A stretch of 64,000 nucleotides of DNA from JACVRW01 sp963821275 (GCA_963821275.1 CAWGDF010000003.1:1-64000); one strand, 5' to 3'. Shown: positions 20,000 to 29,169, numbered from the stretch's first letter. The notes: a model not told the origin generated them from the letters alone. Translations and numbers: made by a program.

Positions 20000-21199
20000 C
20001 TACTCCGTGTTGTCTTGGATGAAATCGCGCAGGCCCTGGATCTGGTCCTCGACCTGGTCGCGCGTCACCGGCTCCGCGCCGCTGCCGCCGCTCGAGGACA
20101 GCAGCGCCACGCCGACGGCGGCGACCGCGGCGAGCACCGCGAGCAGGGCGAGGAAGGTGCCCCAGCGCCGGCGGCCGGCGGCGCGGCGGCTCGTGGCGCG
20201 CTCCTCGCGGCGGGCGGAGGCCGGGGGAGCGGTCGTACGGGCGCGGGCGGGCTCGGACGCCGGCGGCACGTAGGCGGTCCGCGGCATGGCCCGTGTGGCC
20301 GAGGTGCTCTCCAGCGCGCGCGTGGCGTCGGTGTCCTCCAGGACCAGGCGCTCCGTTGCCGCCGTCCGCTCGCCCTGCAACCCGGCGTCGAGCGCGTGGG
20401 CGAGCTCGAGCGCCGACCCGTAGCGGGCGGCCGGCTCCCGCTCCAGGCACAGGCGAACGGCCTCGTCCAGCTCGGGCGGCACCTCCGGCCGGTACTCGGC
20501 GATCGGCGCCACCTCGTCCTGCTGCTGCTTGAGGGCCAGCTCGGTGAGCGAGCCGTACTCGTGGGGCAGCCGTCCGGTGAGCAGCTGGTAGGCGCAGACC
20601 CCGAGCGAGTAGATGTCCGAGGCGGGGCCGGCCTCGTCGCCGCGGGCCTGCTCGGGGGAGAGGTAGGCGGCGGTCCCGAGCACCGATCCCACCTGGGTGA
20701 TGCGCGTCTGCTCGGCGGCCTTGGCGATGCCGAAGTCGGCCAGCTTGGTGAGGTTCGAGTCCTGGGCGACCAGGAGGTTGCCGGGCTTGACGTCGCGGTG
20801 GACCACGCCGGCGCGGTGTGCGTAGTCCAGCCCGTGGCAGGCGTCGCGGGTGACGTGGACCGTCTCCTCGATCTCCAGGCGCCGGCGCTCGCGCAGCAGG
20901 TCGGCGCACGAGGGGCCGTCCACGTACTCCATGACGATGTAGTGGCGCCGGCTCTCGGAGTCCTGGCCCGAGTCGAAGACCTGGACGATGTTCGGGTGCT
21001 GCAGCCGCGCCGCCGCCAGCGCCTCGCGGCGGAAGCGGGCCACGAAGGCCTCGTCGTCGGCCAGGTGCTCCGCCAGCAGCTTGACCGCCACCGAGCGCTC
21101 CAGCACCGTGTCGGTGGCCAGGAACACGGTCGACATCCCGCCGGCGCCCAGCCGCCGCTCAATGCGATAGCGGCTCGCGACCTCCGTGGGCACCGTCAT
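20000..21199 (-). CDS. Membrane Ser/Thr protein kinase, PknB-like
   Basis: The cytoplasmic kinase domain covers about residues 9-265: LGAGGMSTVFLATD (glycine loop), VAVKLLAEHL (Lys), VVHRDVKPGNLLV (catalytic loop), LADFGIAKAAEQ (DFG) and TAAYLSPEQARGDEAG (activation segment). After a Thr-, Ala- and Arg-rich linker, a single helix (GTFLALLAVLAAVAAVGVAL) near residue 350 is followed by only about 30 outside residues, so there are no PASTA sensors. It has 399 residues. Its ATG at 21199 overlaps the lipoprotein stop by 4 bases. It is the last gene of a three-gene operon and may sense through the lipoprotein. Confidence 0.93.
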   Translation of the reverse strand: MTVPTEVASRYRIERRLGAGGMSTVFLATDTVLERSVAVKLLAEHLADDEAFVARFRREALAAARLQHPNIVQVFDSGQDSESRRHYIVMEYVDGPSCADLLRERRRLEIEETVHVTRDACHGLDYAHRAGVVHRDVKPGNLLVAQDSNLTKLADFGIAKAAEQTRITQVGSVLGTAAYLSPEQARGDEAGPASDIYSLGVCAYQLLTGRLPHEYGSLTELALKQQQDEVAPIAEYRPEVPPELDEAVRLCLEREPAARYGSALELAHALDAGLQGERTAATERLVLEDTDATRALESTSATRAMPRTAYVPPASEPARARTTAPPASARREERATSRRAAGRRRWGTFLALLAVLAAVAAVGVALLSSSGGSGAEPVTRDQVEDQIQGLRDFIQDNTE

Positions 21200-21786
21200 C
21201 CGCTGTCCTCCGGCACCACGGCCCCGCCGCCGGCGCCGCCAGCGCCGCCGGTCGCGCCTCCCTCGCCGCCGGTGCCGCCCTCCCCGCTCTCGCCGCCGTC
21301 CGGCGACTGGCCGTCGCCACCCTGGTCCGGCTCCGTGGGTGTCGTCGGGACCGTCTCCGGCTGGGTGGGCGGGGGAGTGCTCTCGGTGGTTTCGGTGGTC
21401 TCGGTGGGTACCGGCTCGGGCTCCGGCTCGACCGGCGCGGGCTCGGGCTCGGGCTCCGGCTCGGCGACCTCGCACTGCTCGTCCACCAGTTCGAAGAGGT
21501 GCTCGAAGCTCTGCTCGAGCGCGTCGCGCACGTCGGGGTCCACGTCGTCGGGAAGGGCCTCGATGGTCTCCTGGACCACCGTGGTGTTGGGATCGTCCCC
21601 GCCGGTGATGTCCGCGCAGGCCACGCCGCGGGGAGACTCGAAGCGCCCCTGGATCGAGTCCAACTGGCCCTGCAGCGCGCTGGCCGACTCGGCTGGGATC
21701 CCGGCGCCTTCCTCGGAGCCGCATCCGGAGGCCACCAGGCAGGCGCCCAGCGCGAGAAGGAGCGTCGTGTGCTTGGCGCCGGTCAC
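21196..21786 (-). CDS. Secreted lipoprotein with Pro/Glu and Gly-rich tail
   Basis: The GTG start gives a lipoprotein signal peptide with the lipobox LVASGC near residue 22. The mature part has a short helical domain (ALPDDVDPDVRDALEQSFEH), then a Glu-Pro repeat, a Thr-rich stretch and a Gly-rich C-terminus, likely an extended cell-wall-spanning tail. It has 196 residues and belongs to no named family that I recognise. It overlaps the phosphoesterase stop (GTGA) and the kinase start (ATGA), so the three are translationally coupled. It could be the kinase's extracellular partner; that is inference. Confidence 0.8.
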   Translation of the reverse strand: MTGAKHTTLLLALGACLVASGCGSEEGAGIPAESASALQGQLDSIQGRFESPRGVACADITGGDDPNTTVVQETIEALPDDVDPDVRDALEQSFEHLFELVDEQCEVAEPEPEPEPAPVEPEPEPVPTETTETTESTPPPTQPETVPTTPTEPDQGGDGQSPDGGESGEGGTGGEGGATGGAGGAGGGAVVPEDSG

Positions 21787-22514
21787 TGTCCGCTGTAGAG
21801 CCGCTCGGCGAGGATGGGCGGCAGCCCGGCCTCCCTGATCGCCTCGGCCGCCTCGTCGATCGGATACTCGGTTCGGTGCCACGCCGCGGCCCACCCCTCT
21901 GTGTCTAGCAGGAGCCAGGCGGCGCGCGGGTCACCATCGCGCGGCTGGCCGACGCCGCCCGGGTTGACCAGCCATTCGCCTGTGGAGAGGTCGCGCTCCA
22001 GGCCCGCCTCAGCCGGCGCCCCGTCCAGCTGACCGCTCCCGTCGCGGTGAAACCAGAGCGCCACGTGGGAATGCCCGACCGCGCACACGCGCCAAGCGGC
22101 TTGGTCCAGGCACTCATCGGCCTGCCAGGCGGAGAGGACGTATTCCCAGACCGGGTCGCGGGGGCTGGCGTGGTAGATGGCGGGCATACGCTCGGCGTCG
22201 GCGGGGCGCAGCCCGCGCAGGAAGGCGAGCGACTCCTCGGAGATCGTCTCCTGGGTCCAGCGCGCGGCGGCCGCGGCGCTGGAGGAGAACTCGGCGATCG
22301 GGATGTCCTCGGTGACCACCAGGTCATGGTTTCCGGCGAGGCAGACGTCACAGCGCTCGCGGGCCAGCGCGACGCAGTCGTCCGGAGCGGCGCCGTAGCC
22401 CACCAGGTCGCCGAGGCACCAGATCTCGTCGACGCCGGTGGCGTCGATGTCCGCCAGCACGGCGTCGAAGGCCGGCCGGTTGCCGTGGACGTCGGAGAGC
22501 AGGGCGATGCGCAT
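21783..22514 (-). CDS. Calcineurin-like metallophosphoesterase
   Basis: Motifs for the two-metal phosphoesterase site are in order: ALLSDVHGNRPAFDAVLADI, IWCLGDLVGYGAAPDDC, LAGNHD and AVGHSHVALWF, with NPGGVGQPRDGDPRAAWLLL. This is the small YfcE/protein-phosphatase-like subfamily, 243 residues, cytoplasmic. The ATG at 22514 is chosen since it begins directly at MRIALLSDVHGN. It heads the operon with the lipoprotein and the Ser/Thr kinase, so it might dephosphorylate kinase targets or a nucleotide signal; no substrate can be read from the sequence. Confidence 0.9.
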   Translation of the reverse strand: MRIALLSDVHGNRPAFDAVLADIDATGVDEIWCLGDLVGYGAAPDDCVALARERCDVCLAGNHDLVVTEDIPIAEFSSSAAAAARWTQETISEESLAFLRGLRPADAERMPAIYHASPRDPVWEYVLSAWQADECLDQAAWRVCAVGHSHVALWFHRDGSGQLDGAPAEAGLERDLSTGEWLVNPGGVGQPRDGDPRAAWLLLDTEGWAAAWHRTEYPIDEAAEAIREAGLPPILAERLYSGQ

Positions 22515-22539
22515 TGGGGTTGCTTCTACAGTCTCCCGG

Positions 22540-23778
22540 GTGAAGGCGGGCCGTTCGCGACTGGCGCTGGCGACCCTGGCGGCGATCGGCGCCGCCGGGC
22601 TGGCCACGTGGCTCCTCCGCCCGCGTGGAGGGCTCATCGAACCGGCCGCGGTCGACGTCCAAGCGTACTTCAGCGCGGCCCAGCTGGAACGGGTCGAGGA
22701 CTTCCGCGACACCCAGCGGCTGCTCGGGCTGGCCGGGATGGCCGTCAGCGGCGCCGCGCTCGCGCTCCTGGCCTGGCGTCCGCCGCATCGCCTCCTCGAG
22801 CCGCTCGGGCGGCGCCCGATCCTGGGCGGCGCGGCAGCGGGAGCGGGCATCTCGCTGCTCTTGGTGGCGGTCGGCCTCCCGCTCGCCGCCTGGCGGCACG
22901 AGCGCGCCTACGACGTCGGGCTATCGACCCAGACCTGGGGCCCGTGGCTGGGCGACGTGGCAAAGGCGGCGGGCATCGAGGCGGTCCTCGCGGCCGTCGG
23001 CGGCGCCGTGGCGCTGGCGCTGGTGAGGCGCTTTCCGCGGCGCTGGTGGATCCCGGGAAGCGCGCTGGTGCTGGTCTTCGGCGTCGTCACGCTGTGGCTG
23101 TTCCCCGTCGTGATCGACCCGGTCTTCAACGACTTCGAGCGCCTGCCGGAGGGCAAGCTGCGCTCCGACACCCTGGAGCTGGCCGACCGGGCCGGCGTGA
23201 AGGTGGGCGAGGTCTACCGGATCGACGCCAGCCGGCGGACCACCGCGGTGAACGCCTATGTGGGCGGCCTCGGGCCAACCAAGCGCGTCGTGCTCTACGA
23301 CAACCTGATCGACGACGTGCCCGCCGAGCAGGTGCGGCAGGTGGTGGCGCACGAGCTGGGCCATCAGAAGCATCGCGACCTATACCGGGGGCTCGCCTGG
23401 CTCGCGCTCGTGGCCCCGGCCGGCGTCTACCTCACCCAGCGGCTGGCGGAGCGCTTCGGCCGCCGCGAGGGCCTGGGAGATCCGTCGCGGAAGCCTGGAC
23501 CCTCGGTGCTGCCTGCCCTTGCCCTCGCCGTCGCGCTCGTGTCGCTCGGGCTGGGGTGGGCCTCGAACATCCTTTCCCGTCAGGTAGAGGCCCGGGCCGA
23601 CGCCTTCTCCCTGGACCTCACGCGCAACCCCGCGGCTCACATCGCCCTGGAGCGCGAGCTGTCGGAGCGCAACATCAGCGACCCGGACCCGCCGCCGCTC
23701 CTGCAGGCGCTGTTCGGCACCCATCCGACCACGATCGAGCGCATCGGCATCGGCGAGGCCTGGGCGCGGGAGAACTGA
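22540..23778 (+). CDS. M48 (Ste24/HtpX-type) membrane metallopeptidase
   Basis: The 412-residue protein has several membrane helices in its N-terminal half, the zinc motif HELGHQKHRD (HExxH) near residue 270, two further helices, and the third ligand Glu in SRQVEARADAFSLDL. The C-terminus has GTHPTTIERI, common in this family. It resembles CAAX-prenyl-protease-1-type peptidases, which in bacteria degrade membrane proteins. The GTG at 22540 is only 25 bases from the divergent phosphoesterase start, leaving a very small shared promoter region. Confidence 0.9.
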   Translation: MKAGRSRLALATLAAIGAAGLATWLLRPRGGLIEPAAVDVQAYFSAAQLERVEDFRDTQRLLGLAGMAVSGAALALLAWRPPHRLLEPLGRRPILGGAAAGAGISLLLVAVGLPLAAWRHERAYDVGLSTQTWGPWLGDVAKAAGIEAVLAAVGGAVALALVRRFPRRWWIPGSALVLVFGVVTLWLFPVVIDPVFNDFERLPEGKLRSDTLELADRAGVKVGEVYRIDASRRTTAVNAYVGGLGPTKRVVLYDNLIDDVPAEQVRQVVAHELGHQKHRDLYRGLAWLALVAPAGVYLTQRLAERFGRREGLGDPSRKPGPSVLPALALAVALVSLGLGWASNILSRQVEARADAFSLDLTRNPAAHIALERELSERNISDPDPPPLLQALFGTHPTTIERIGIGEAWAREN

Positions 23779-24941
23779 TGGGCACCCGGACGGTGATCGA
23801 GCGGGTGGTGCGCGAGCTGTCCGCCTTCGAGCGTCCCTCGGCCAGCGAGGGAGAGCGCCGGGCCGCGGAGCGGCTGGCCGCCGAGCTCACGGACGCGGGC
23901 TGCCGCGACGTCCGGATCGACGAGGAGCGGGCGCACGGCGGCTACTGGTGGCCGCTTGGATTGCTGAACGCGGGCGCCGCCCTGGCCTCGCTTGGCGGGC
24001 GGCGCGCCGCCGCGGTAGCGGGCGGACTGTCAGCCGCGGCGGTCTACGACGACGTGAGCGGTGGGCGGCTCTGGTTCCGCCGCCGCGTACTACCGCACAG
24101 GCCGACCTGGAACGTGGTGGCCGAGGCGGGCGATCCCGAGGGTCGCCGAACGGTTGTGGTCATGGCCCATCACGACGCGGCCCACAGCGGGCTGGTCTTC
24201 CATCCGGCCCTCCCGCGGGCGGCGATGCGGCGCCTGCCCCGGCTGCACGCCCGCTCGAGCCAGAGCGTGCCGATCCTGTTCGGCGTGTTCCTGGGGCCGC
24301 TGCTGCTCTGTCTCTGGGGCCTGCTCGGCGGGCGGGCGGCGCGGGTGACCGGGCTGGGGTTCAGCCTGGGGGCGGCGGCGGTGATGGCCGAGATCGGCGC
24401 GCGCCCGGTGGTGCCGGGAGCCAACGACAACCTCAGCGCGGTGGCGGCCCTGGTCGCGCTCGCTCACCTGCTGCGCGAGGACCAGCCGGCCGGGGTGCGG
24501 GTGATCCTGCTCTCCACCGGCTCCGAGGAGTCGTTCATGGAGGGCATGCAGGCCTTCGCCCGGCGACACTTCCACGAGCTCCCGCGCGAGACCACCGAGT
24601 TCCTCTGCCTGGAGTGCGTCGGCTCGCCCGAGCTCTGCGTGATCGAGGGCGAGGGCATGCTGCGCATGCGCCATTACCCGGAGCGGGCGCGCGAGCGACT
24701 GGCCGCCGCCGGGCGGGAGGCCGGCATGAAGCTCCGCCGGGGCCTGCGCACCGTGGCGGCGACCGACGCGTTGATCGCGCTGCGGGCGGGCTATCAGGCT
24801 TGCACCCTCGGGGCGGTGGACGAGACGAAGTTCCCGGCCAACTACCACTGGCCCAGCGACGTGCCGGACAACCTCCACTGGCCCTCGGTCGAGGGTGCCG
24901 TCGCGATCAGCGAGGCCTATGTGCGCCGGGCGTCCGGCTAG
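23778..24941 (+). CDS. M28-family zinc peptidase with membrane segment
   Basis: The 387-residue protein carries M28 aminopeptidase motifs: VVVMAHHDAAHSG (metal His and Asp), GANDNLSAVAALVALAHLL (bridging Asp), STGSEESFMEGMQAFARRHF (catalytic Glu) and late FPANYHWPSDVPDNLHW (His ligand). Hydrophobic stretches near residues 55-80 and 170-210 suggest membrane contact. The ATG overlaps the M48 stop by one base (TGATG), so the two peptidases are made together and may act in one membrane or cell-envelope process. Confidence 0.88.
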   Translation: MGTRTVIERVVRELSAFERPSASEGERRAAERLAAELTDAGCRDVRIDEERAHGGYWWPLGLLNAGAALASLGGRRAAAVAGGLSAAAVYDDVSGGRLWFRRRVLPHRPTWNVVAEAGDPEGRRTVVVMAHHDAAHSGLVFHPALPRAAMRRLPRLHARSSQSVPILFGVFLGPLLLCLWGLLGGRAARVTGLGFSLGAAAVMAEIGARPVVPGANDNLSAVAALVALAHLLREDQPAGVRVILLSTGSEESFMEGMQAFARRHFHELPRETTEFLCLECVGSPELCVIEGEGMLRMRHYPERARERLAAAGREAGMKLRRGLRTVAATDALIALRAGYQACTLGAVDETKFPANYHWPSDVPDNLHWPSVEGAVAISEAYVRRASG

Positions 24942-25243
24942 GTCTCGGTGGACGACCCGCCCGGGCCGAACTCGGGCAGGTCGCGGATTCCCTCACGGGT
25001 CTGCCACTTGGAGAAGTTGTCCTCCATGGCGTCGATCAGCTCGCGCATGAAGCGCGGCGAGAGGTTGACCCGGGCAACGACCACCCCCGGCACCTCGCCC
25101 TCCTCGACCTCGTGGTCGACCCGGGCGAACGTCACCGTGAACTCGTAGTCCGAGTGCGAGACGTTGGCGAAGTTGGCGTAGACCCCCGCCATCGTCTCCG
25201 GGTCGGTGTGGATGTTGAAATGGCGCTCGCTGTCCTCTGGCAC
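24938..25243 (-). CDS. DUF3467 protein
   Basis: The 101-residue protein fits DUF3467: VYANFANVSHSDYEFTVTFA, GVVVARVNLSPRFMRELIDA and EDNFSKWQTREGI. Members are small, soluble and of unknown function. It converges with the M28 peptidase gene (4-base overlap of ends) and is divergent from rlmH, with 20 bases between the starts. Confidence 0.85.
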   Translation of the reverse strand: MPEDSERHFNIHTDPETMAGVYANFANVSHSDYEFTVTFARVDHEVEEGEVPGVVVARVNLSPRFMRELIDAMEDNFSKWQTREGIRDLPEFGPGGSSTET

Positions 25244-25263
25244 CGGCGTAGTATCGCACCGGG

Positions 25264-25668
25264 ATGCGCGTGACGGTCATCGCCGTGGGCCGCCTGCGCC
25301 CGCCCTATCAGGACGACATCGAGCACTACCGCAAGCTGCTCGGCGGCCGGGCGCGGCTCGACCTGGTGGAGGTGCGCGAGGACGAGAAGGTCCCGCCTCG
25401 CATTCCCGAGCGGGCCTACACCGTCCTGCTGGCGAGCGACGGGCGGACGTTCGACTCGCTGCAGTTCAGCGACTGGCTCGAGGAACAGCGCAGGAACGGG
25501 CGCGACCTCTGCTTCGTGATCGGCGGCCCGAAGGGGCTCGAGCTGGAGGCCGACATGCGGCTGTCGCTCGGTCCCATGACCCTGCCCCACCAGCTGGCCC
25601 GGGTGGTGCTGCTGGAGCAGCTCTACCGCGCTCATAAGATTCTGGCTCGCGAGCCGTACCACTACTGA
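25264..25668 (+). CDS. rlmH: 23S rRNA (pseudouridine-1915-N3)-methyltransferase
   Basis: This SPOUT-class enzyme methylates pseudouridine 1915 in helix 69 of 23S rRNA. It has RVTVIAVGRLRPPYQDDIEH at the start, the knot signature FVIGGPKGLELEADMRLSLG, and the C-terminal RVVLLEQLYRAHKILAREPY with YHY at the end. The length of 134 residues is slightly short of the E. coli protein but complete. It is immediately followed by argS (1-base gap). Confidence 0.95.
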   Translation: MRVTVIAVGRLRPPYQDDIEHYRKLLGGRARLDLVEVREDEKVPPRIPERAYTVLLASDGRTFDSLQFSDWLEEQRRNGRDLCFVIGGPKGLELEADMRLSLGPMTLPHQLARVVLLEQLYRAHKILAREPYHY

Positions 25669-25669
25669 G

Positions 25670-27274
25670 ATGACCGATCCCGTTGCCTCCCTCTCCTCCG
25701 CGGTGAGCGCCGCCGCCTCCGATCTGGCCGGAAACGGGCGCAGCCCGGGCCCCAAGCTCGACCGCCCGCCGCGCCCCGAGTTCGGCGACTACTCGAGCAA
25801 CGCGGCCATGCTGCTCGCCCCGGTGCTCGGGGAGCCGCCGAGGGAGGTGGCCGAGCGCCTGGGCGATGCGCTCGGGGAGCGGCTCGGGCCGGCCGTGGAG
25901 CGGGTGGAGATCGCCGGACCGGGGTTCCTCAACCTTTTCATGACCGACGCCTGGTACCTCGACTCGCTGAGCGGGTCGCTCGAGGCCGGCGACGACTACG
26001 GCCGCGGGCAGGCCGGCCGGCGGCTAAACGTGGAGTTCGTGAGTGCCAACCCCACCGGTCCGATCACCGTGGCCTCGGGCCGCCACGCCGCCTACGGCGA
26101 CGCGCTCTGCCGGATTCTCGAGCTGGCCGGCAACGAAGTCGAGCGCGAGTACTACGTCAACGACGCCGGCACCCAGGTGCGCAAGTTCGGCGAGGCAATC
26201 CAGGCCCGCGCCCGCGGGGAGGAGCCCGACGAGTACCTCGGGGCATACGTCACCAGGCTGGCCGAGCAGATCGAGGGAGCGGCCGAGGCCGACCCGGAGG
26301 AGCTCGCCCGCCGGGGCATCGAGCTGCTGCTCGACGGGGTGCGAGCGACCTTCGCGCGCTTCCGCGTGCGCATGGACCGCTTCTTCAGCGAGAACGAGCT
26401 GCACGAGACCGGCGCGGTGGAGGCGGCTCTCGAGCGGCTCACCGGGACCTACGAGCACGACGACGCCCTTTGGCTGCGTACCACCGCCTACGGCGACGAC
26501 AAGGACCGCGTGCTGCGCCGCTCGGACGGCGAGTACACGTACTTCGCCACCGACATCGCCTACCACCTGGACAAGCTGGCGCGCGCTTACGACCGTGTGA
26601 TCAACGTCTGGGGCGCCGACCACCACGGCTACGTCCTGCGGATGAAGGCTCTCTGGGAGGCGCTCGGCGAGCTGGAGCGGCTGGAGCTGATCATCATGCA
26701 GCTGGTCAACCTCACCGAGGGCGGGCGCCGGGTGCAGATGAGCAAGCGCCGCGGCGAAGTGGTGACCCTCGACGACCTGGTCGACGACATCGGCGTTGAC
26801 GCCGCGCGCTGGTTTCTCACCTCCCGCAGCCACGACACGACGCTCGACCTGGACCTCGAGCTCGCACGCCGGCAGTCCCAGGACAACCCGGTCTACTACG
26901 TGCAGTACGCGCATGCTCGCATCGCCTCGATTCTGCGCCGGGCGACCGAGCCGCGGGTCGAGGCCGCCCTTGCGGCCGACCTGCGCGCCAGCTCCGAGCG
27001 CTTCCATCCCTCGGCCCGGGCGCTGGTCAAGCGCCTGCTCGAGTTTCCCGGCGAGGTCCGGGAGGCGGCGGAGCGGCGTGCGCCCCACCGGCTCACGGTC
27101 TACACGCACGAGACGGCTCAGGAGTTCTCGGCCTTCTACCGCGACTGCCGGGTCCTGGGAGCGGCCGAGGAGGGGGGAGACGAGGACGTGCGCCTGGCCG
27201 TCTGCGTGCTGACCCGGCGGGTGCTCGAGCGGGGCCTCGACCTGCTCGGGGTCGAGGCGCCGCAGTCGATGTAG
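25670..27274 (+). CDS. argS: Arginyl-tRNA synthetase with altered HIGH motif
   Basis: This class I synthetase charges tRNA-Arg. Evidence: the N-terminal Add1 domain, EFVSANPTGPITVASGRHAA where the HIGH signature should be, YYVNDAGTQVRKFGEAIQAR, VWGADHHGYVLRMKALWEAL, the KMSKS-like QMSKRRGEVVTLDDLVDDIG, and the anticodon-binding helical domain to the end. It has 534 residues. In most ArgS the motif is PTGPLHVGHGR; here it is PTGPITVASGR, so both HIGH histidines are replaced. The rest is well conserved, so it is probably active and lineage-specific. Confidence 0.93.
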   Translation: MTDPVASLSSAVSAAASDLAGNGRSPGPKLDRPPRPEFGDYSSNAAMLLAPVLGEPPREVAERLGDALGERLGPAVERVEIAGPGFLNLFMTDAWYLDSLSGSLEAGDDYGRGQAGRRLNVEFVSANPTGPITVASGRHAAYGDALCRILELAGNEVEREYYVNDAGTQVRKFGEAIQARARGEEPDEYLGAYVTRLAEQIEGAAEADPEELARRGIELLLDGVRATFARFRVRMDRFFSENELHETGAVEAALERLTGTYEHDDALWLRTTAYGDDKDRVLRRSDGEYTYFATDIAYHLDKLARAYDRVINVWGADHHGYVLRMKALWEALGELERLELIIMQLVNLTEGGRRVQMSKRRGEVVTLDDLVDDIGVDAARWFLTSRSHDTTLDLDLELARRQSQDNPVYYVQYAHARIASILRRATEPRVEAALAADLRASSERFHPSARALVKRLLEFPGEVREAAERRAPHRLTVYTHETAQEFSAFYRDCRVLGAAEEGGDEDVRLAVCVLTRRVLERGLDLLGVEAPQSM

Positions 27275-27287
27275 CCAGGGCAAGAGG

Positions 27288-28433
27288 GTGAGCTCCCGCC
27301 TCAGCCGCGCGCGCGTGGCCGTGACGGTCTTCTTCGCGCTCAACGGCGCGCTGTTCGCGTCGATCTGGTCGCGCATGCCCGCCCTGCAGGAACGGGCCTC
27401 GCTCAGCGACGGCGAGCTGGGCCTGGCGCTCTTCTTTGTGATGCTGGGGCTGCTGGGCTCCCAGCTCGCCGCCGGGGCTCTCGTGTCGCGCGTGGGGAGC
27501 CGGCCGCTCGTGCTCGCCGGGGGGCTGTTGTACTCGGCGGGGCTGGTGCCGGTGGCGTTCTCGGAGTCGCTGGTGGCGCTGTCGGCGTCGTTTGCGTTTC
27601 TCGGGCTCTGCACCGGAGTGCTGGACGTGTCCATGAACGTCCACGGGCTCACCGTCGAGCGCGAGCTTGGGCGCCCGATCCTCTCGAGCCTGCACGCCTT
27701 CTTCTCCTTCGGCGCGCTGGCCGGCGCGGCCGCGGGCAGCATCGTGGCCGGCGCGGACATCGCCGTGAAGCCACATCTGCTCGCCACGGCCGGCGTGGGC
27801 GCCGGCATCGCGATCGTCGCCTCGCGCTTCCTGCTGCCTCCGTCGGCGGACGCCGCCCCGGAGGGCCCGCTACTGGCCCGGCCCACCAGGGCGCTGGCGC
27901 TGATCGGGCTGTTCGCCTTCTGCGCGCTTCTGTCCGAGGGGGCGGTGAACGACTGGGCGGCGGTCTACCTGGACAACGAGCTGAGCACCGGCCAGGGCGT
28001 GGCCGCCGCCGGGCTCGCGGTCTTCTCGCTGACCATGGGCCTGGGACGGCTGGTCGGCGACCGCCTGACCGCCGCGGTCGGCGCCGTCCGCCTCGGGCGC
28101 GGGGGCGCGGCGGTCGCCGCTGCGGGCATGACGCTGGCTTTGGCCGGCGGCCGTACCTCGGCGGCGCTCGCCGGCTTCGCGGCCATGGGCATCGGCCTCG
28201 CGGCGCTGTTTCCCCTCGCCCTGAGGGCGGCGGCCGAGCGCAGCGGAACACCGGGCCCGGCGGTGGCGGCGGTGTCCGGCATCGGCTATCTGGCATTCGT
28301 GGCCGGCCCGCCGGCGGTGGGGGGCCTGGCCGAGGCGGTCGGGCTGCGCAGCGCGCTGCTGCTCGTGGTGGCGCTGTGTCTTCTGGCCGCGGCGCTCGCC
28401 GGCGCGCTGCGGGCCCCGGTCAGATCTCGCTGA
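27288..28433 (+). CDS. MFS transporter
   Basis: The 381-residue product has about 12 hydrophobic segments and the pattern of the small MFS group related to YbjJ: TVFFALNGALFASIWSRMPA at helix 1, GSQLAAGALVSRVGSRPLVL, and a central linker before TRALALIGLFAFCALLSEGA and VNDWAAVYLDNEL. The substrate is unknown. The GTG start lies 13 bases after argS. Its 3' end overlaps ccdA by 14 bases (convergent). Confidence 0.88.
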   Translation: MSSRLSRARVAVTVFFALNGALFASIWSRMPALQERASLSDGELGLALFFVMLGLLGSQLAAGALVSRVGSRPLVLAGGLLYSAGLVPVAFSESLVALSASFAFLGLCTGVLDVSMNVHGLTVERELGRPILSSLHAFFSFGALAGAAAGSIVAGADIAVKPHLLATAGVGAGIAIVASRFLLPPSADAAPEGPLLARPTRALALIGLFAFCALLSEGAVNDWAAVYLDNELSTGQGVAAAGLAVFSLTMGLGRLVGDRLTAAVGAVRLGRGGAAVAAAGMTLALAGGRTSAALAGFAAMGIGLAALFPLALRAAAERSGTPGPAVAAVSGIGYLAFVAGPPAVGGLAEAVGLRSALLLVVALCLLAAALAGALRAPVRSR

Positions 28434-29169
28434 AGAAGTTGATCCCCAGGTCGTCCATGAGCGCCAGGGCCTCGGCGTTCAGGCGCGTCAGCTCGTTGGT
28501 GTAGAGCAACACGCCCATCACGATCAGCACCACGCCGGAGACCAGCGTGATCGCCCGGTAGTGGTCGCGGAAGAAGCGGAACACGCCGGAGAAGGTGGAG
28601 AAGGCCAGCGCGCTGAGCACGAAGGGCACCGCCAGCCCGAGCGAGTAGAAGGCCAGCAGCACGCCGCCCTGGCCCACGGTCGACTCGGTCGAGGCCGCCG
28701 TGAGGATCGCCCCCAGTGTCGGCCCGGTGCAGGGCAGCCAGGCCACTGCGAAGGCCACCCCGGCGATGATGGGGCCGCCCGTGTGGGCGTGGCGCAGCAG
28801 CTGCTCGGGGCGCCACTCCTTGTTGAGCAGAGGGATGAACAGCGTGCCGATGAAGAGCACGCCCATCCCGGCGATCACGATGCCGGAGATCTCTCGCAGC
28901 AGCTGACGGTTGTCCTGAAGGGTCTGGCCCAGGCCCGTGGCGGTCATCCCCAGTGCCACGAACGTCGCTGTGAAGGCGAGGCAGAACAACAGGGCGGGTC
29001 CCAGCACGCGCGCGCGGCCGCGCCCCTCCTGGATGTCGGCGAACGAGACGCCGGAGATCGTCGACAGGTATCCCGGCACGAGGGGCAGCACGCAGGGGGA
29101 GACGAACGAGATGAAGCCCACGGCGAAGGCGGCGACCACCGTGGTGTCGACCGCGTCCTGGGCGATCAC
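28420..29169 (-). CDS. ccdA: Thiol-disulfide transporter CcdA
   Basis: CcdA moves reducing power from cytoplasmic thioredoxin across the membrane to cytochrome c apoproteins. The product has six to seven helices and the two conserved Cys-Pro motifs: FISFVSPCVLPLVPGYLS in helix 1 and FAVAWLPCTGPTLGAIL in helix 4. It has 249 residues. The GTG start at 29169 overlaps the ccmH stop by 4 bases. Together with CcmH and ResA it forms a cytochrome c maturation module. Confidence 0.92.
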   Translation of the reverse strand: MIAQDAVDTTVVAAFAVGFISFVSPCVLPLVPGYLSTISGVSFADIQEGRGRARVLGPALLFCLAFTATFVALGMTATGLGQTLQDNRQLLREISGIVIAGMGVLFIGTLFIPLLNKEWRPEQLLRHAHTGGPIIAGVAFAVAWLPCTGPTLGAILTAASTESTVGQGGVLLAFYSLGLAVPFVLSALAFSTFSGVFRFFRDHYRAITLVSGVVLIVMGVLLYTNELTRLNAEALALMDDLGINFFSEI

